Translations under genes and position numbers: made by a program
NCBI RefSeq assembly: GCF_009856625.1
Contig: NZ_CP047241.1
Span: 682,001 to 746,000, forward strand
Source: Aquitalea denitrificans
Lineage (GTDB): Bacteria; Pseudomonadota; Gammaproteobacteria; Burkholderiales; Chromobacteriaceae
Length of the DNA stretch: 64,000 nt
Direction: 5' to 3'
The notes under the pieces: model-generated
Database searches by the model: none
Seen by the model: the letters and a program-made list of their open reading frames with translations, nothing else
What the model was told of the DNA's origin: nothing
Shown here: one piece after another, positions 1-9,650 of the stretch
Position numbering within the stretch: the first letter of the stretch is position 1
Layout of the letters: every line of letters starts with the position of its first letter

Positions 1-449
1 GCTGCGAACTGGCGATGATGTGTGATGTCGTCGTGGCCGGTGTCTCGGCCAAGTTCGGCCAGCCCGAAGTCAAGATCGGGACTTTGCCCGGCATGGGCGG
101 CACCCAGCGCCTGCCCCGCGCCATCGGCAAGGCCAAGGCGATGGAGTGGTGTTTGAGTGGCAATTTCTATAGTGCCGCCGAAGCCGAAAAAGCCGGCCTG
201 GTATCCCGCGTGGTGGCCGATGAGGCCGTCCTCGACACCGCTTTCGAACTGGCACAGCAGATGGCCGGCTACTCGCTGCCGGTGCTGATGATGATCAAGG
301 AGTCGCTGGGCCGCGCTTTCGAATCCAGCTTGTCCGAAGGGCTGCTGTTCGAGCGGCGGGTCTTTCACGCCAGTTTCGCGCTGCAAGACCAAAAAGAAGG
401 CATGAACGCCTTTGTCGAAAGACGTCCGCCCGCTTTCCATCACCGCTAA
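1..449 (+). CDS. Enoyl-CoA hydratase (crotonase family), C-terminal part
   Basis: The 5' end lies outside the window; codons run in frame from base 3. The visible 149 residues begin at the CELAMM segment, which carries the first catalytic Glu of the crotonase fold. The QPEVKIGTLPGMGGTQR segment follows with the second catalytic Glu and the oxyanion-hole glycines, so the enzyme should be an active hydratase. It is followed after 27 bp by a 3-oxoadipyl-CoA thiolase and then by a second crotonase, which suggests a phenylacetate- or adipate-type beta-oxidation operon. Whether it is the PaaF-like hydratase or a general EchA-type enzyme cannot be decided from this part. Confidence 0.9.
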   Translation, partial: CELAMMCDVVVAGVSAKFGQPEVKIGTLPGMGGTQRLPRAIGKAKAMEWCLSGNFYSAAEAEKAGLVSRVVADEAVLDTAFELAQQMAGYSLPVLMMIKESLGRAFESSLSEGLLFERRVFHASFALQDQKEGMNAFVERRPPAFHHR

Positions 450-476
450 TCCCAGCCACGCCTTCGAGACAACATC

Positions 477-1682
477 ATGACCCACGCTTATATTTGCGAT
501 GGCATTCGCACCCCTTTTGGCCGCTACGGCGGCGCACTGTCCTCCATTCGTACAGATGACCTGGCGGCCATCCCGATTCGTGCGCTGTGTGAGCGCCACC
601 CCGACCTTGACTGGAGCCTGGTGGACGAGCTGATTTATGGCTGTGCCAATCAGGCCGGAGAAGACAACCGCAATATTGCGCGCATGGCCGGCCTGCTGGC
701 CGGCCTGCCCGTCTCGGTGCCCGGCACGACGATCAACCGGCTGTGCGGTTCCGGCATGGACGCCATTGGCATGGCCGCGCGCAGCATTGTGGCGGGCGAG
801 GCCGACTTGATCATCGCTGGTGGCGTGGAGAGCATGTCGCGCGCGCCCTTCGTGTTGGGCAAGGCGGACAAGCCGTTTGCGCGCAGCGCCAAGGTGGAAG
901 ACACAACCATAGGCTGGCGCTTTATCAACCCGAGGATGAAGCAACTGTATGGGGTCGATTCCATGCCCGAGACCGCCGAGAACGTCGCCACTGATTTCCG
1001 GGTGAATCGCTGCGATCAGGATGCCTTTGCGCTACGCAGCCAGCAGCGCTACGCCGCCGCCCTGGCCAATGGTTTTTTCACGGACGAAATTGTGCCGGTA
1101 GCCGTGCCACGTCCAAAGGGCGAAGCACTGTTAATCCAGTATGACGAACATCCGCGCCCGGATACCACCATGGCCATGCTGGCCAAGTTGAACGGTGTGG
1201 TGCGCGCTGACGGCACGGTGACGGCGGGCAATGCCTCCGGTGTGAATGATGGTGCCGTGGCCTTGTTGATTGCCAGCCAGGCGGCGGTGGCACGTCATGC
1301 GCTCACCCCGCGCGCCAGAATACTGGGCATGGCGAGCGCGGGGGTGGAGCCGCGCATTATGGGCATCGGCCCGGCACCTGCCAGCCAGAAACTGCTCCAG
1401 CGTCTGGGCCTGCGCATTCAGGACCTGGACGTGATCGAACTGAACGAAGCTTTCGCCGCGCAGGGTTTGGCCGTGCTGCGTAGCTTGGGCCTGGCGGACG
1501 ATGCCGCGCAGGTGAATCCGAATGGCGGGGCCATTGCCTTGGGGCACCCGCTTGGTGCTTCCGGTGCACGGCTGGTGCTGACCGCGCTACGGCAGTTGGA
1601 GGCTACTGGCGGTCGGCTGGCGCTATGCACCATGTGTATCGGTGTCGGCCAGGGCATCGCCATGGTGATTGAGCGCATATAA
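477..1682 (+). CDS. paaJ: 3-oxoadipyl-CoA thiolase
   Basis: A 401-residue thiolase, the usual length for PaaJ/PcaF enzymes, which cleave 3-oxoadipyl-CoA with CoA to succinyl-CoA and acetyl-CoA. The nucleophilic Cys90 sits in NRLCGSG. His357 lies in GHPLGASGAR and the second catalytic Cys387 in CTMCIGVGQG. The N-terminal RTPFGRYGGALSS and the MPETAENVA segment are typical of the 3-oxoadipyl-CoA subgroup rather than of acetoacetyl-CoA thiolases. Crotonase genes on both sides favour the phenylacetate-type role (paaJ) over the beta-ketoadipate role (pcaF), but the rest of the operon is outside the window. Confidence 0.9.
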   Translation: MTHAYICDGIRTPFGRYGGALSSIRTDDLAAIPIRALCERHPDLDWSLVDELIYGCANQAGEDNRNIARMAGLLAGLPVSVPGTTINRLCGSGMDAIGMAARSIVAGEADLIIAGGVESMSRAPFVLGKADKPFARSAKVEDTTIGWRFINPRMKQLYGVDSMPETAENVATDFRVNRCDQDAFALRSQQRYAAALANGFFTDEIVPVAVPRPKGEALLIQYDEHPRPDTTMAMLAKLNGVVRADGTVTAGNASGVNDGAVALLIASQAAVARHALTPRARILGMASAGVEPRIMGIGPAPASQKLLQRLGLRIQDLDVIELNEAFAAQGLAVLRSLGLADDAAQVNPNGGAIALGHPLGASGARLVLTALRQLEATGGRLALCTMCIGVGQGIAMVIERI

Positions 1683-1693
1683 AGGAGGTGACC

Positions 1694-2467
1694 ATGACCG
1701 AACCATTACTGCTGGACTACCCGGAGCAGGGCATTGCCCGTTTGCGTCTGCATCGCCCCGAGGCACGTAATGCGCTGAATATGGCGCTACGCCAGGCACT
1801 GGCGGACGCGCTCAGACAGTTGTCCGACAGCCCGGAGATACGCGTCATCGTGCTTACCGGGAGCGAACAGGCTTTTGCTGCCGGGGCGGATCTCAAGGAA
1901 CTTGCCGATATCGGCAGCATCGCGCTGATGCAGCGCCAGGTACACAAACTATGGCAAGCGGTGGCCGAATGCCCGAAACCGATTATCGCTGCCGTGTCTG
2001 GCTATGCCCTGGGCGGCGGCTGCGAATTGGCGATGCATGCCGACATTATCGTGGCGGGGGAGTCGGCACAATTCGCGCAACCGGAAATCAAGGTTGGCAT
2101 CATGCCCGGGGCTGGAGGCACACAACGCCTGCTGCGCGCCGTGGGCAAGGCGCAGGCCATGCGGATGCTGCTGACCGCTTGCATGGTTGGCGCGCAACAA
2201 GCATTGACGATGGGCTTGGTCAGCGAAGTGGTCGCGGATGAGGCTGTTGAGCACCGCGCCATCGAGCTGGCACGCACCATTGCAGCCATGCCACCGCTGG
2301 CGGTGCAACAGATCAAGGAAGTGGTTTTGGCCGGAGCCGACGCGCCATTGGCAACTGCCTTGATGCTGGAGCGCAAAGCCTACCAGATGTTGTTTTCATC
2401 AGAAGACCAGAAGGAAGGCATGCGGGCCTTCTTTGACAAGCGAAGGCCGCAATACCTGGGGCGCTAG
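1694..2467 (+). CDS. paaF: Enoyl-CoA hydratase, 2,3-dehydroadipyl-CoA hydratase-like
   Basis: A crotonase of 257 residues. The ATG at 1694 is chosen because AAAGGAGG at 1681-1688 is an almost perfect Shine-Dalgarno with 5-6 bases of spacing. A GTG at 1688 in the same frame overlaps that site and is unlikely to be used. Both catalytic Glu residues are present (GGGCELAMH and FAQPEIKVGIMPGAGGTQR). The sequence has the general look of E. coli PaaF, which hydrates 2,3-dehydroadipyl-CoA. It starts 11 bp after the thiolase stop and so belongs to the same operon. The PaaF name rests on context and resemblance; the general hydratase call is firm. Confidence 0.85.
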   Translation: MTEPLLLDYPEQGIARLRLHRPEARNALNMALRQALADALRQLSDSPEIRVIVLTGSEQAFAAGADLKELADIGSIALMQRQVHKLWQAVAECPKPIIAAVSGYALGGGCELAMHADIIVAGESAQFAQPEIKVGIMPGAGGTQRLLRAVGKAQAMRMLLTACMVGAQQALTMGLVSEVVADEAVEHRAIELARTIAAMPPLAVQQIKEVVLAGADAPLATALMLERKAYQMLFSSEDQKEGMRAFFDKRRPQYLGR

Positions 2468-2628
2468 CCTGTGGTGGTGGGGGTGTCGGGCTTGCAGTAT
2501 GAGAAGTTGCTTACCTCTGTACCCTTGCCATGTCGACATTGTGCCTGTGAGTGCCGATGAAGGCAGCAAGGCTGCTTTGCCTTCCTGGCGGCTGTCGAAC
2601 GGGGGGACTGGCAAGACTGAGATGGACA

Positions 2629-2664
2629 AACGCCGAAACGGTGTCGCAACACTGTTTCGGCGTT
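2629..2664 (-). terminator. Perfect 16-bp hairpin, likely end of mfd transcript
   Basis: Arms 2629-2644 and 2649-2664 pair without mismatch around a CGCA loop. Read on the minus strand, the hairpin is followed by TTTGTCC, a weak U tract, and lies about 30 bp after the mfd stop. It could also stop transcripts arriving from the crotonase operon. The rest of the 2468-2694 gap shows no gene. Confidence 0.6.
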
Positions 2665-2694
2665 GACCGGACTTCTGTGGTTTTGAACCAGGCG

Positions 2695-5600
2695 CTAGCT
2701 CAGCTCTTTCAAGAGTTCCTTCACCCGCACCACGCGCAGGCCCACTTCTTCTATCTTCGACTCCACCCGCAGCTTGTCCTGCCCGGCCAGCTTGTAGTTC
2801 TTCTTGCTCTGGATCAGCTGGATGATTTTCATCGGGTCGATCGGCGGGTTCTTGATGAACTGCAACTGGATGGCCACTTCGCTGGCATCCAGCTTGGCCA
2901 CGCCCAGCGGCTTGGCCAGCAGGCGCAGGCGGTGGCTTTCGATCAGCGTCTTCACCGTTTGCGGCGGCAGGCCGAAGCGGTCGATCAGCTCTTCGTGGAT
3001 GGCGTCGATGTCTTGCTCGGTGTCGCAGGTGGCCAGGCGCTTGTACAGCACCAGCCGTTCATGCACGTCCGGGCAGTAGGCATCCGGCAGCAGCGCCGGG
3101 CTGTGCAGATTGATTTCGGTGGTGACGCCCAGCGGTGCGTCCAGGTCTGGCTCGCGGCCTTTTTTCAGGTCGCGTACCGCTTGTTTAAGCATCTCGGTAA
3201 ACAGCGAGAAGCCCACTTCCTGCATTTCGCCCGACTGGCCTTCGCCCAGCACTTCGCCCGCGCCACGGATTTCCATATCGTGCATGGCCAGATAGAAACC
3301 GGCCCCCAGCTCGCCGGACAGCTGGATGGCTTCCAGCCGTTTGCCGGCATCCTTGGTCATGCCGTCCGGGGTCAGCAGATAGGCATAGGCCTGGTGATGG
3401 CTGCGCCCCACCCGGCCGCGCAACTGGTGCAGCTGGGCCAGGCCGAACTTGTCGGCGCGGTTGATCAGGATGGTGTTGGCATTGGGAATGTCGATGCCGG
3501 TTTCGATGATGGTGGAGCACAACAGTACATTGAAGCGCTGTTGCAGGAAGTCGCGCATCACCTGTTCCAGCTCGCGTTCGCGCAACTGGCCATGGGCCAC
3601 GCCGATGCGGGCCTCTGGCACCAGTTCGGCCAGCTTTTCCCGCATGTTCTCGATGGTGTCGACTTCGTTATGCAGGAAGAACACCTGACCGCCGCGCTTG
3701 AGTTCGCGCAGCACGGCTTCGCGGATCACGCCGTTGCTGGCCGGGCTGATGAAGGTTTTCACCGCCAGCCGGCGATTGGGGGCGGTGGCGATGACGGAGA
3801 AGTCACGCAGGCCCTCCAGCGCCATCGACAGCGTGCGCGGAATCGGCGTGGCGGTGAGGGTGAGCACGTCCACATTGGCGCGCAGGCGCTTGAGCTGTTC
3901 CTTCTGGCGCACGCCAAAGCGGTGCTCTTCGTCGATGATCACCAGCCCCAGGTTCTTGAACTGTACGTCCGGCTGCACCAGCTTGTGGGTGCCGATGACG
4001 ATGTCTACCGTACCTTCGGCAAGGCCAGCCAGCGTGGCCTTGCTTTCCTTGGCGCTGCGAAAGCGCGACAGCTCGGCGATTTTGATCGGCCAGTCGTTGA
4101 AACGGTCGGAGAAATTCTGGAAATGCTGCTCGGCCAGCAGGGTGGTGGGCACCAGCAGGGCCACCTGTTTGCCGCCCATCACCGCAACAAAAGCCGCACG
4201 TAGCGCGACTTCGGTCTTGCCGAAGCCCACATCGCCGCATACCAGACGGTCCATCGGCTTGCCACTGCACATATCGTGGATGACTGCCTCGATGGCATTG
4301 GCCTGATCGATGGTTTCCTCGAAGCCGAAACCGGCGGCAAAGGCATCGTAATCGTGGTGGGACAGGGTGAAGCTGTGGCCTTCGCGCGCGGCGCGCTGGG
4401 CGTATAGATTAAGCAGCTCGGCGGCGGTATCGCGCGCTTTTTCAGCAGCGCGCTTTTTGGCTTTTTCCCAGGCCGGGTTGCCCAGCTTGTGCAGCGGGGC
4501 CTGCTCGGACGGGCCACCGGCATAGCGCGAAATCAGGTGCAGCTGGCTGACCGGCACATACAGGGTGGCGTTGTCGGCGTATTCCAGCTGCATCAGCTCG
4601 GTTTCGCCTTCGCCCAGGTCCATCGACACCAGGCCTATATAGCGGCCGATGCCGTGCTGCTCGTGCACCACCGGGTCGCCGGATTTCACCTCGGCCAGAT
4701 CGCGCAGCATGGAGTCCGAGCTCATCTTCACATGGCGGCGGCGGGTGTGGCTGCGCGCGATGTGCTGGTACAGCTCGCTCTCGGTGATGATGGACAACGG
4801 CGGTTGTTGCTGGGCAAAGCCGGAATACAACGGGGCCACCACCAGTGCCAGCGGCATGTTGCCGGTGGCAAAGTCCTGCCAGTTGTCGATCAGCTGCGGC
4901 TTGATGCCGTGTTCCTGCAGGAACTGCACCATGGTTTCGCGCCGTCCCAGGCTTTCTGCGGTCAGCAGCACGCGCTGGCCGCTGTGTTGCAGATAATGCG
5001 CCAGCTTGTGCAGCGGGTTGTCGGCGCGGCGCTCGACGGCCAGGTCGGGCAGGCTCAGGCTGGCGGCATCCGCTTCGGCTGCCGCAGGTATTTCAATGCG
5101 CGAATAAGGCTTGATGCGGCCGAGGAATTCGTCCTGACGCAAGAACACATCGGCCGGTGGCAATACCGGGCGTTCCGGGTCGCCCTGTGCCATGTGGTAG
5201 CGGTTCTGTACGTCCTTCCAGAAGGTGTCGGCGGCTCCAGCCACGTCACGGTGCAGCACCACCAGGGCGGCTTCGCCCACGTAGTCGAACAGGGTGGCGG
5301 TTTCGTCGAAGAACAGCGGCAGGTAGTACTCGATGCCGGCGGGGAACAGATTGGCCGACACATCCTTATAGATGCGGCTCTTGGAGGGGTCGCCTTCCAT
5401 GCGTTCGCGGTAGTGCTGGCGGAAGGCGGTGACGCCGCTTTCATCCGCCGGGTATTCGCGCGCCGGCAACATGCGGATTTCCGGCACCGGGTACAGCGTG
5501 CGCTGGCTGTCCGGGTCGAAGGTGCGCAGGCTGTCGATTTCCTTGTCGAACAGGTCGATGCGGTAGGGCAGGGTGCTGCCCATGGGGAACAGGTCCACCA

Positions 5601-6096
5601 GGCCGCCACGAATGGAAAACTCGCCCGGTGCCATTACCTGGGTGACGTGGCTGTAGCCTGCCATCACCATGTCGGCGCGCAGTTGCTCCACATCCAGCTG
5701 TTGCTTGCCTTGCAGCAGGAAGGTGCGGCCCAGCAGGTAGCTGACCGGCGCGAGCCGCGTCATGGCAGTGCTGACCGGCGCAATCACCACCTGACATTCG
5801 CCGCGATGAATCTGCCACAGCGTGGCCAGCCGCTCGCTCACCAGTTCGCCGTGCGGCGAAAAGTGGTCGTAAGGCAGCGTCTCCCAATCGGGCAGCAAGG
5901 CGGCCTTGATGTCGGGGGCAAACCACGGCAGTTCGGCCTTCAGCCGTTGCGCGGACTGGGCATCGGCAGTCAGTACCAGCAGGGTATGGCCTGCCTGGGC
6001 CAGACCGGCCAGTACGGCGGCATCCAGGCCATCGGGCAGGGCGGGGCAGCGGGTCTTCTGACCGGCTGGTGCAATGCGGGGCAGTGTGTCCAACAT
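2695..6096 (-). CDS. mfd: Transcription-repair coupling factor Mfd
   Basis: A full-length Mfd of 1133 residues. It removes RNA polymerase stalled at DNA lesions and recruits UvrA. The N-terminal UvrB-like part is followed by a CarD-type polymerase-interaction domain (VHEQHGIGRYIGL region, about residue 475). The RecG-like translocase has Walker A GFGKTE near residue 625, DEEH near 721 and TATPIPRTL. The RGRVGRS motif and a C-terminal TRCF domain complete the protein. All helicase motifs are intact. It starts at an ATG with a GAAGAAG-type upstream sequence. It converges on the crotonase operon and diverges from the GGDEF/EAL gene. Confidence 0.97.
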   Translation of the reverse strand: MLDTLPRIAPAGQKTRCPALPDGLDAAVLAGLAQAGHTLLVLTADAQSAQRLKAELPWFAPDIKAALLPDWETLPYDHFSPHGELVSERLATLWQIHRGECQVVIAPVSTAMTRLAPVSYLLGRTFLLQGKQQLDVEQLRADMVMAGYSHVTQVMAPGEFSIRGGLVDLFPMGSTLPYRIDLFDKEIDSLRTFDPDSQRTLYPVPEIRMLPAREYPADESGVTAFRQHYRERMEGDPSKSRIYKDVSANLFPAGIEYYLPLFFDETATLFDYVGEAALVVLHRDVAGAADTFWKDVQNRYHMAQGDPERPVLPPADVFLRQDEFLGRIKPYSRIEIPAAAEADAASLSLPDLAVERRADNPLHKLAHYLQHSGQRVLLTAESLGRRETMVQFLQEHGIKPQLIDNWQDFATGNMPLALVVAPLYSGFAQQQPPLSIITESELYQHIARSHTRRRHVKMSSDSMLRDLAEVKSGDPVVHEQHGIGRYIGLVSMDLGEGETELMQLEYADNATLYVPVSQLHLISRYAGGPSEQAPLHKLGNPAWEKAKKRAAEKARDTAAELLNLYAQRAAREGHSFTLSHHDYDAFAAGFGFEETIDQANAIEAVIHDMCSGKPMDRLVCGDVGFGKTEVALRAAFVAVMGGKQVALLVPTTLLAEQHFQNFSDRFNDWPIKIAELSRFRSAKESKATLAGLAEGTVDIVIGTHKLVQPDVQFKNLGLVIIDEEHRFGVRQKEQLKRLRANVDVLTLTATPIPRTLSMALEGLRDFSVIATAPNRRLAVKTFISPASNGVIREAVLRELKRGGQVFFLHNEVDTIENMREKLAELVPEARIGVAHGQLRERELEQVMRDFLQQRFNVLLCSTIIETGIDIPNANTILINRADKFGLAQLHQLRGRVGRSHHQAYAYLLTPDGMTKDAGKRLEAIQLSGELGAGFYLAMHDMEIRGAGEVLGEGQSGEMQEVGFSLFTEMLKQAVRDLKKGREPDLDAPLGVTTEINLHSPALLPDAYCPDVHERLVLYKRLATCDTEQDIDAIHEELIDRFGLPPQTVKTLIESHRLRLLAKPLGVAKLDASEVAIQLQFIKNPPIDPMKIIQLIQSKKNYKLAGQDKLRVESKIEEVGLRVVRVKELLKELS

Positions 6097-6249
6097 TCTT
6101 CTTCACATTCGTGGATCTGCGGGTATTATACCAGCGGGCATTTCATACCAACGGTGTGTTTGCCATCCATTTACAAGAGGCCATCAGGCCCGAGACCCGC
6201 CAGAAATCTGAACCCTATACCAATCAATAGTGCCCGGCAGGTGCCGGGC

Positions 6250-9200
6250 ATGGTCAGAGCGTGGCTGCAAAGGACTGGGAGAGTGAAAACTAAGGGGCTG
6301 TTTGCCGGCTGGGCGGCATTTCTGCTGTTTGCTGCCAGCTTGTTGTTGTGGCCCAGGCAGGCGCTGGGTGAAATTCCGCTGTACGGCTTCCTGCCGCATG
6401 GCTTGTTTGCCGGCTGGCTGCTGTGGCGTGGTTTCGGCGCGGTGTGGTACTGGCCGCTGGCCGCCTGGCTGATCTGCAGCCAGTGGTTGCCGTGGTCATG
6501 GGCTGGCGCACTGAGCCTGTCGCTGCTGCTGTTGCTGCCAGGGGCCCGCTTGTTGCGCGCGCAGCCGGTGGCGCTGTCGGATGCCTCGGTCATTTCCCAC
6601 CTGTTGCTGAACCTGCTGGAAGTGTGCGCCTACCTTGCGGCACCGCCGGTTGCCCTGCTGGGGTTGTTTTGCTTCTGGCATGGCAGCCTGGCCATGGTGT
6701 TGCCGTGGATGGCGCTGGCGGCCGCTTGCTGCATGCTGGCCATGACCTGCTGGCTGCCGCTGTTACGCCTGCCGGGCTTGCCGGATCGCCGCCGCCTGCT
6801 GGAGCTGCTGGTGATCCTGCTGGTGATGCTGGCGGTGTGGGCGTCAATGGTGAGCAATACCCACAACCTGCCTTTTCCCCGCCCGGTGTTGTTCTTCCCA
6901 CTGATGATCTGGGCGGCTTTCCGTGGCCGTCTGCTGGGGGCCTGCCTGTCCGGCTCGCTGCTGTGCCTGCTATTGTCGCTGCCAGGCTTTTTCCCCAGCC
7001 TGTACCTGTACGCTGGCAGCACCGAGCTGATGACGGAAACGGCCTTGTGCCTGACCTTCATCGTGGCATCTCTGCTGGTGGCCACGCTCAGCGATATTCA
7101 CCGGCGCAAGGACGACGAGCTGAACGAATTCCGCTCACGGGTGGAGTCGCTGGTCAACAACAGTCCCAACATGATGTCGCTCAAGGGGCTGGATGGTCGT
7201 TTTCTGCTGGCCAACCGTGCTTACAGCCGCATGCTGGGGGTGACCGAATACGCCATGGTAGGGCGTTCGCTGGCGGATTATTTTGTACCGGAAGATGCCC
7301 GGCGCATCCAGCAGCAGGACGAGGTGGTACTCAATTGCCTGGAACCGCGTCAGTTCGAGGAAAGCTTCAGCGTCGGTGATGCCACCTTCACCATGCTGGT
7401 GACCAAGTTTCCCTTGTTCGACAGCCAGGGTCGGCCCGCCGGTGTGGGCAGCGTGGATACTGACATCACCCGTACGCGGGAAGAGCAGAAAGCCAAGAAA
7501 GAAGCCGAGGAAAAGTACTGGGCGCTGGTGGAGCAAACCCTGGTGGGTATTTATATCCTGCAGGACGAGCGGCTGGTGTATGTCAACCCCAAGCTGGCCG
7601 ATATTGTTGGCTACCAGCCCGAAGACATGCAGGACATGCCGCTGGAAAGCCTGCTGCCGCCCAGCGAAGCCAGCCGCATCCGGCTGCAGATCAAGCGCCG
7701 CCTGCGCGACAACATCCAGGTAATGCACTACACCACGCGCGCCATCAGCCGTGACGGGCGGCTGGTCGATCTGGAAGTCCACAGCCGGCTGGTGGAGTAT
7801 GACGGCAAGCCGGCGCTGATCGGTGTGGTGGTGGATATCTCCGACCGCATCGCTGCCGATACCAACCTGAAGCTGGCGGCCAAAGTGTTTGAAAATTCAG
7901 CTGAAGGCATCCTGATTCTCGACGCCGATACCCGCATCATCGCGGTCAACCACGCTTTTACCCGCATCACCGGTTACGAAGAGGCCGAAGCGCTGGGCAA
8001 GCTGTCGCGCATTTTTGCCGACAGTGACGATAGCGTCAGCCAGCAAATGCAGCAGGCGCTGGCCCAGCATGGCCAGTGGCAGGGCGAAATGCGCGACCGG
8101 CGCAAGAACGGAGACTGGTATCCGGCCGAACTGTCCATCTCGTTGGTGCGTGACGACGGTGGCTTCCACAGCAACTACGTGGCGGTGTTTTCCGACATCA
8201 CCGTGCGCAAGCAGGCCGAAGAGCGGCTGCAGTTTCTGGCCAATCACGACCCGCTCACCCGGCTGCCCAATCGCAGCAGCCTGATCAGCCGGCTGGAACA
8301 GTCCATTGTCGACATGAGCGGCGAACCGACGCCCTTGGCGGTGATGTTCATCGACCTGGACCGTTTCAAGCTGATCAACGACTCCTTCGGCCATCAGTCC
8401 GGTGATGAACTGCTGCGCGAAATTGCCATTCGCCTGTCCAACTCGGTGGGCGAGCGTGGCCTGCTGGCACGCCAAGGCGGCGACGAATTCACCCTGCTGC
8501 TGACCGAATTTGCCGACCAGGCCGAGCTGGCCGGGCTGGCCGAGGACATCCTCACCGTGCTGGGACGTGGCCTGCGGCTGGAAGAACACGAAGTGTTTGT
8601 CACCGGCAGCATCGGCATCAGCGTATTCCCCAATGACGGCACCGATGCGCGCAGCCTGCTGAAAAACGCCGATGTCGCCATGTACCGTGCCAAGGACGCC
8701 GGCAAGAACACCTACCAGTTCTTTGATGCCGAGATGAACACCCAGACCTTCGAACGCCTGCTGCTGGAAAACGGCATGCGCCAGGCGCTGGAGCGGGGTG
8801 AATTCGAACTGCACTACCAGCCGCAGCTCAATGCTGCCAGCCGCGACATGTCCGGGGTAGAAGTGCTGATCCGCTGGCGTCACCCGCAACTGGGGCTGAT
8901 TCCGCCGCTGCGCTTCATTCCGCTGGCCGAGGAAACCGGCCTGATCAAGCCGATTGGCGACTGGGTGCTGCAGGAAGCCTGCCGCCAGATCAAGGCCTGG
9001 GACGATGCCGGGCTGTTTGTACCGCGCGTGGCCGTCAACCTGTCCGCGCGCCAGTTTGAACAGACCACGCTGGTGGACAATGTGGCCCGTGCCTTGCAAA
9101 CCACCGGGCTGGATGCCTGCCGGCTGGAGCTGGAAATCACCGAAAGCATGATCATGCAGAACCCGGTGGAAGCCGTGCACCAGCTGGCCGAACTGAAAGC

Positions 9201-9567
9201 ACTGGGGGTGTGGCTGTCAATTGACGACTTTGGTACCGGTTATTCCTCGCTGTCACACCTCAAGCGTTTCCCGCTGGATACGCTGAAGATCGACCGCTCC
9301 TTTGTCGACGGCCTGCCGGGTGATGAAGACAATGCCGCCATTGCCGAAGCCATCCTGGCCATGGCCAAGAAGCTCAAGTTCAAGGTGGTGGCCGAAGGTG
9401 TGGAAAATGCGGCTCAGGCAGATTTTCTGGAACTCAAGGGCTGCACCCTGCTGCAGGGCTACCACTTTGGCAAACCGGTGCCGGCGGTGGAGTTTCCGCA
9501 ACTGGCGGAGCGTTTGGCCAAGTCGGCCCGGCTGGCAGTCCTGGCGGACTGGCAGGGCGGGATGTAG
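6250..9567 (+). CDS. Membrane-bound PAS-GGDEF-EAL cyclic-di-GMP protein
   Basis: About 1105 residues from ATG 6250. A GTG at 6283, preceded by AAGGA at good spacing, is an equally possible start. The first roughly 290 residues are very hydrophobic with about eight membrane segments, resembling a MASE-type sensor. Three PAS domains follow, starting near residues 298, 423 and 543. The GGDEF domain has an intact GGDEF motif at about 743, so cyclase activity is possible. No RxxD inhibitory site is seen just before it. The EAL domain has EVL in place of EAL at about 871 but keeps NLSA, EITES, DDFGTGYSSL, KIDRSF and AEGVE, so phosphodiesterase activity is plausible. The signal sensed is unknown. 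Confidence 0.92.
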   Translation: MVRAWLQRTGRVKTKGLFAGWAAFLLFAASLLLWPRQALGEIPLYGFLPHGLFAGWLLWRGFGAVWYWPLAAWLICSQWLPWSWAGALSLSLLLLLPGARLLRAQPVALSDASVISHLLLNLLEVCAYLAAPPVALLGLFCFWHGSLAMVLPWMALAAACCMLAMTCWLPLLRLPGLPDRRRLLELLVILLVMLAVWASMVSNTHNLPFPRPVLFFPLMIWAAFRGRLLGACLSGSLLCLLLSLPGFFPSLYLYAGSTELMTETALCLTFIVASLLVATLSDIHRRKDDELNEFRSRVESLVNNSPNMMSLKGLDGRFLLANRAYSRMLGVTEYAMVGRSLADYFVPEDARRIQQQDEVVLNCLEPRQFEESFSVGDATFTMLVTKFPLFDSQGRPAGVGSVDTDITRTREEQKAKKEAEEKYWALVEQTLVGIYILQDERLVYVNPKLADIVGYQPEDMQDMPLESLLPPSEASRIRLQIKRRLRDNIQVMHYTTRAISRDGRLVDLEVHSRLVEYDGKPALIGVVVDISDRIAADTNLKLAAKVFENSAEGILILDADTRIIAVNHAFTRITGYEEAEALGKLSRIFADSDDSVSQQMQQALAQHGQWQGEMRDRRKNGDWYPAELSISLVRDDGGFHSNYVAVFSDITVRKQAEERLQFLANHDPLTRLPNRSSLISRLEQSIVDMSGEPTPLAVMFIDLDRFKLINDSFGHQSGDELLREIAIRLSNSVGERGLLARQGGDEFTLLLTEFADQAELAGLAEDILTVLGRGLRLEEHEVFVTGSIGISVFPNDGTDARSLLKNADVAMYRAKDAGKNTYQFFDAEMNTQTFERLLLENGMRQALERGEFELHYQPQLNAASRDMSGVEVLIRWRHPQLGLIPPLRFIPLAEETGLIKPIGDWVLQEACRQIKAWDDAGLFVPRVAVNLSARQFEQTTLVDNVARALQTTGLDACRLELEITESMIMQNPVEAVHQLAELKALGVWLSIDDFGTGYSSLSHLKRFPLDTLKIDRSFVDGLPGDEDNAAIAEAILAMAKKLKFKVVAEGVENAAQADFLELKGCTLLQGYHFGKPVPAVEFPQLAERLAKSARLAVLADWQGGM

Positions 9568-9650
9568 GCTGCGGGCGCTGCAGTTTGGCAGCAAGGCCCT
9601 GGCTTTGCGGCTACAATAGCGCCCATTCCCGTTTACAAGGCTTCAAGCGC

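Noticed and set aside
2551..4203. 550-codon plus-strand frame opposite mfd
   Set aside because: His/Gln-rich antisense shadow of a certain gene.
4489..6249. Long plus-strand frame opposite mfd that runs into the GGDEF/EAL gene
   Set aside because: It is the antisense of mfd with shadow composition; the real protein starts at 6250 or 6283.
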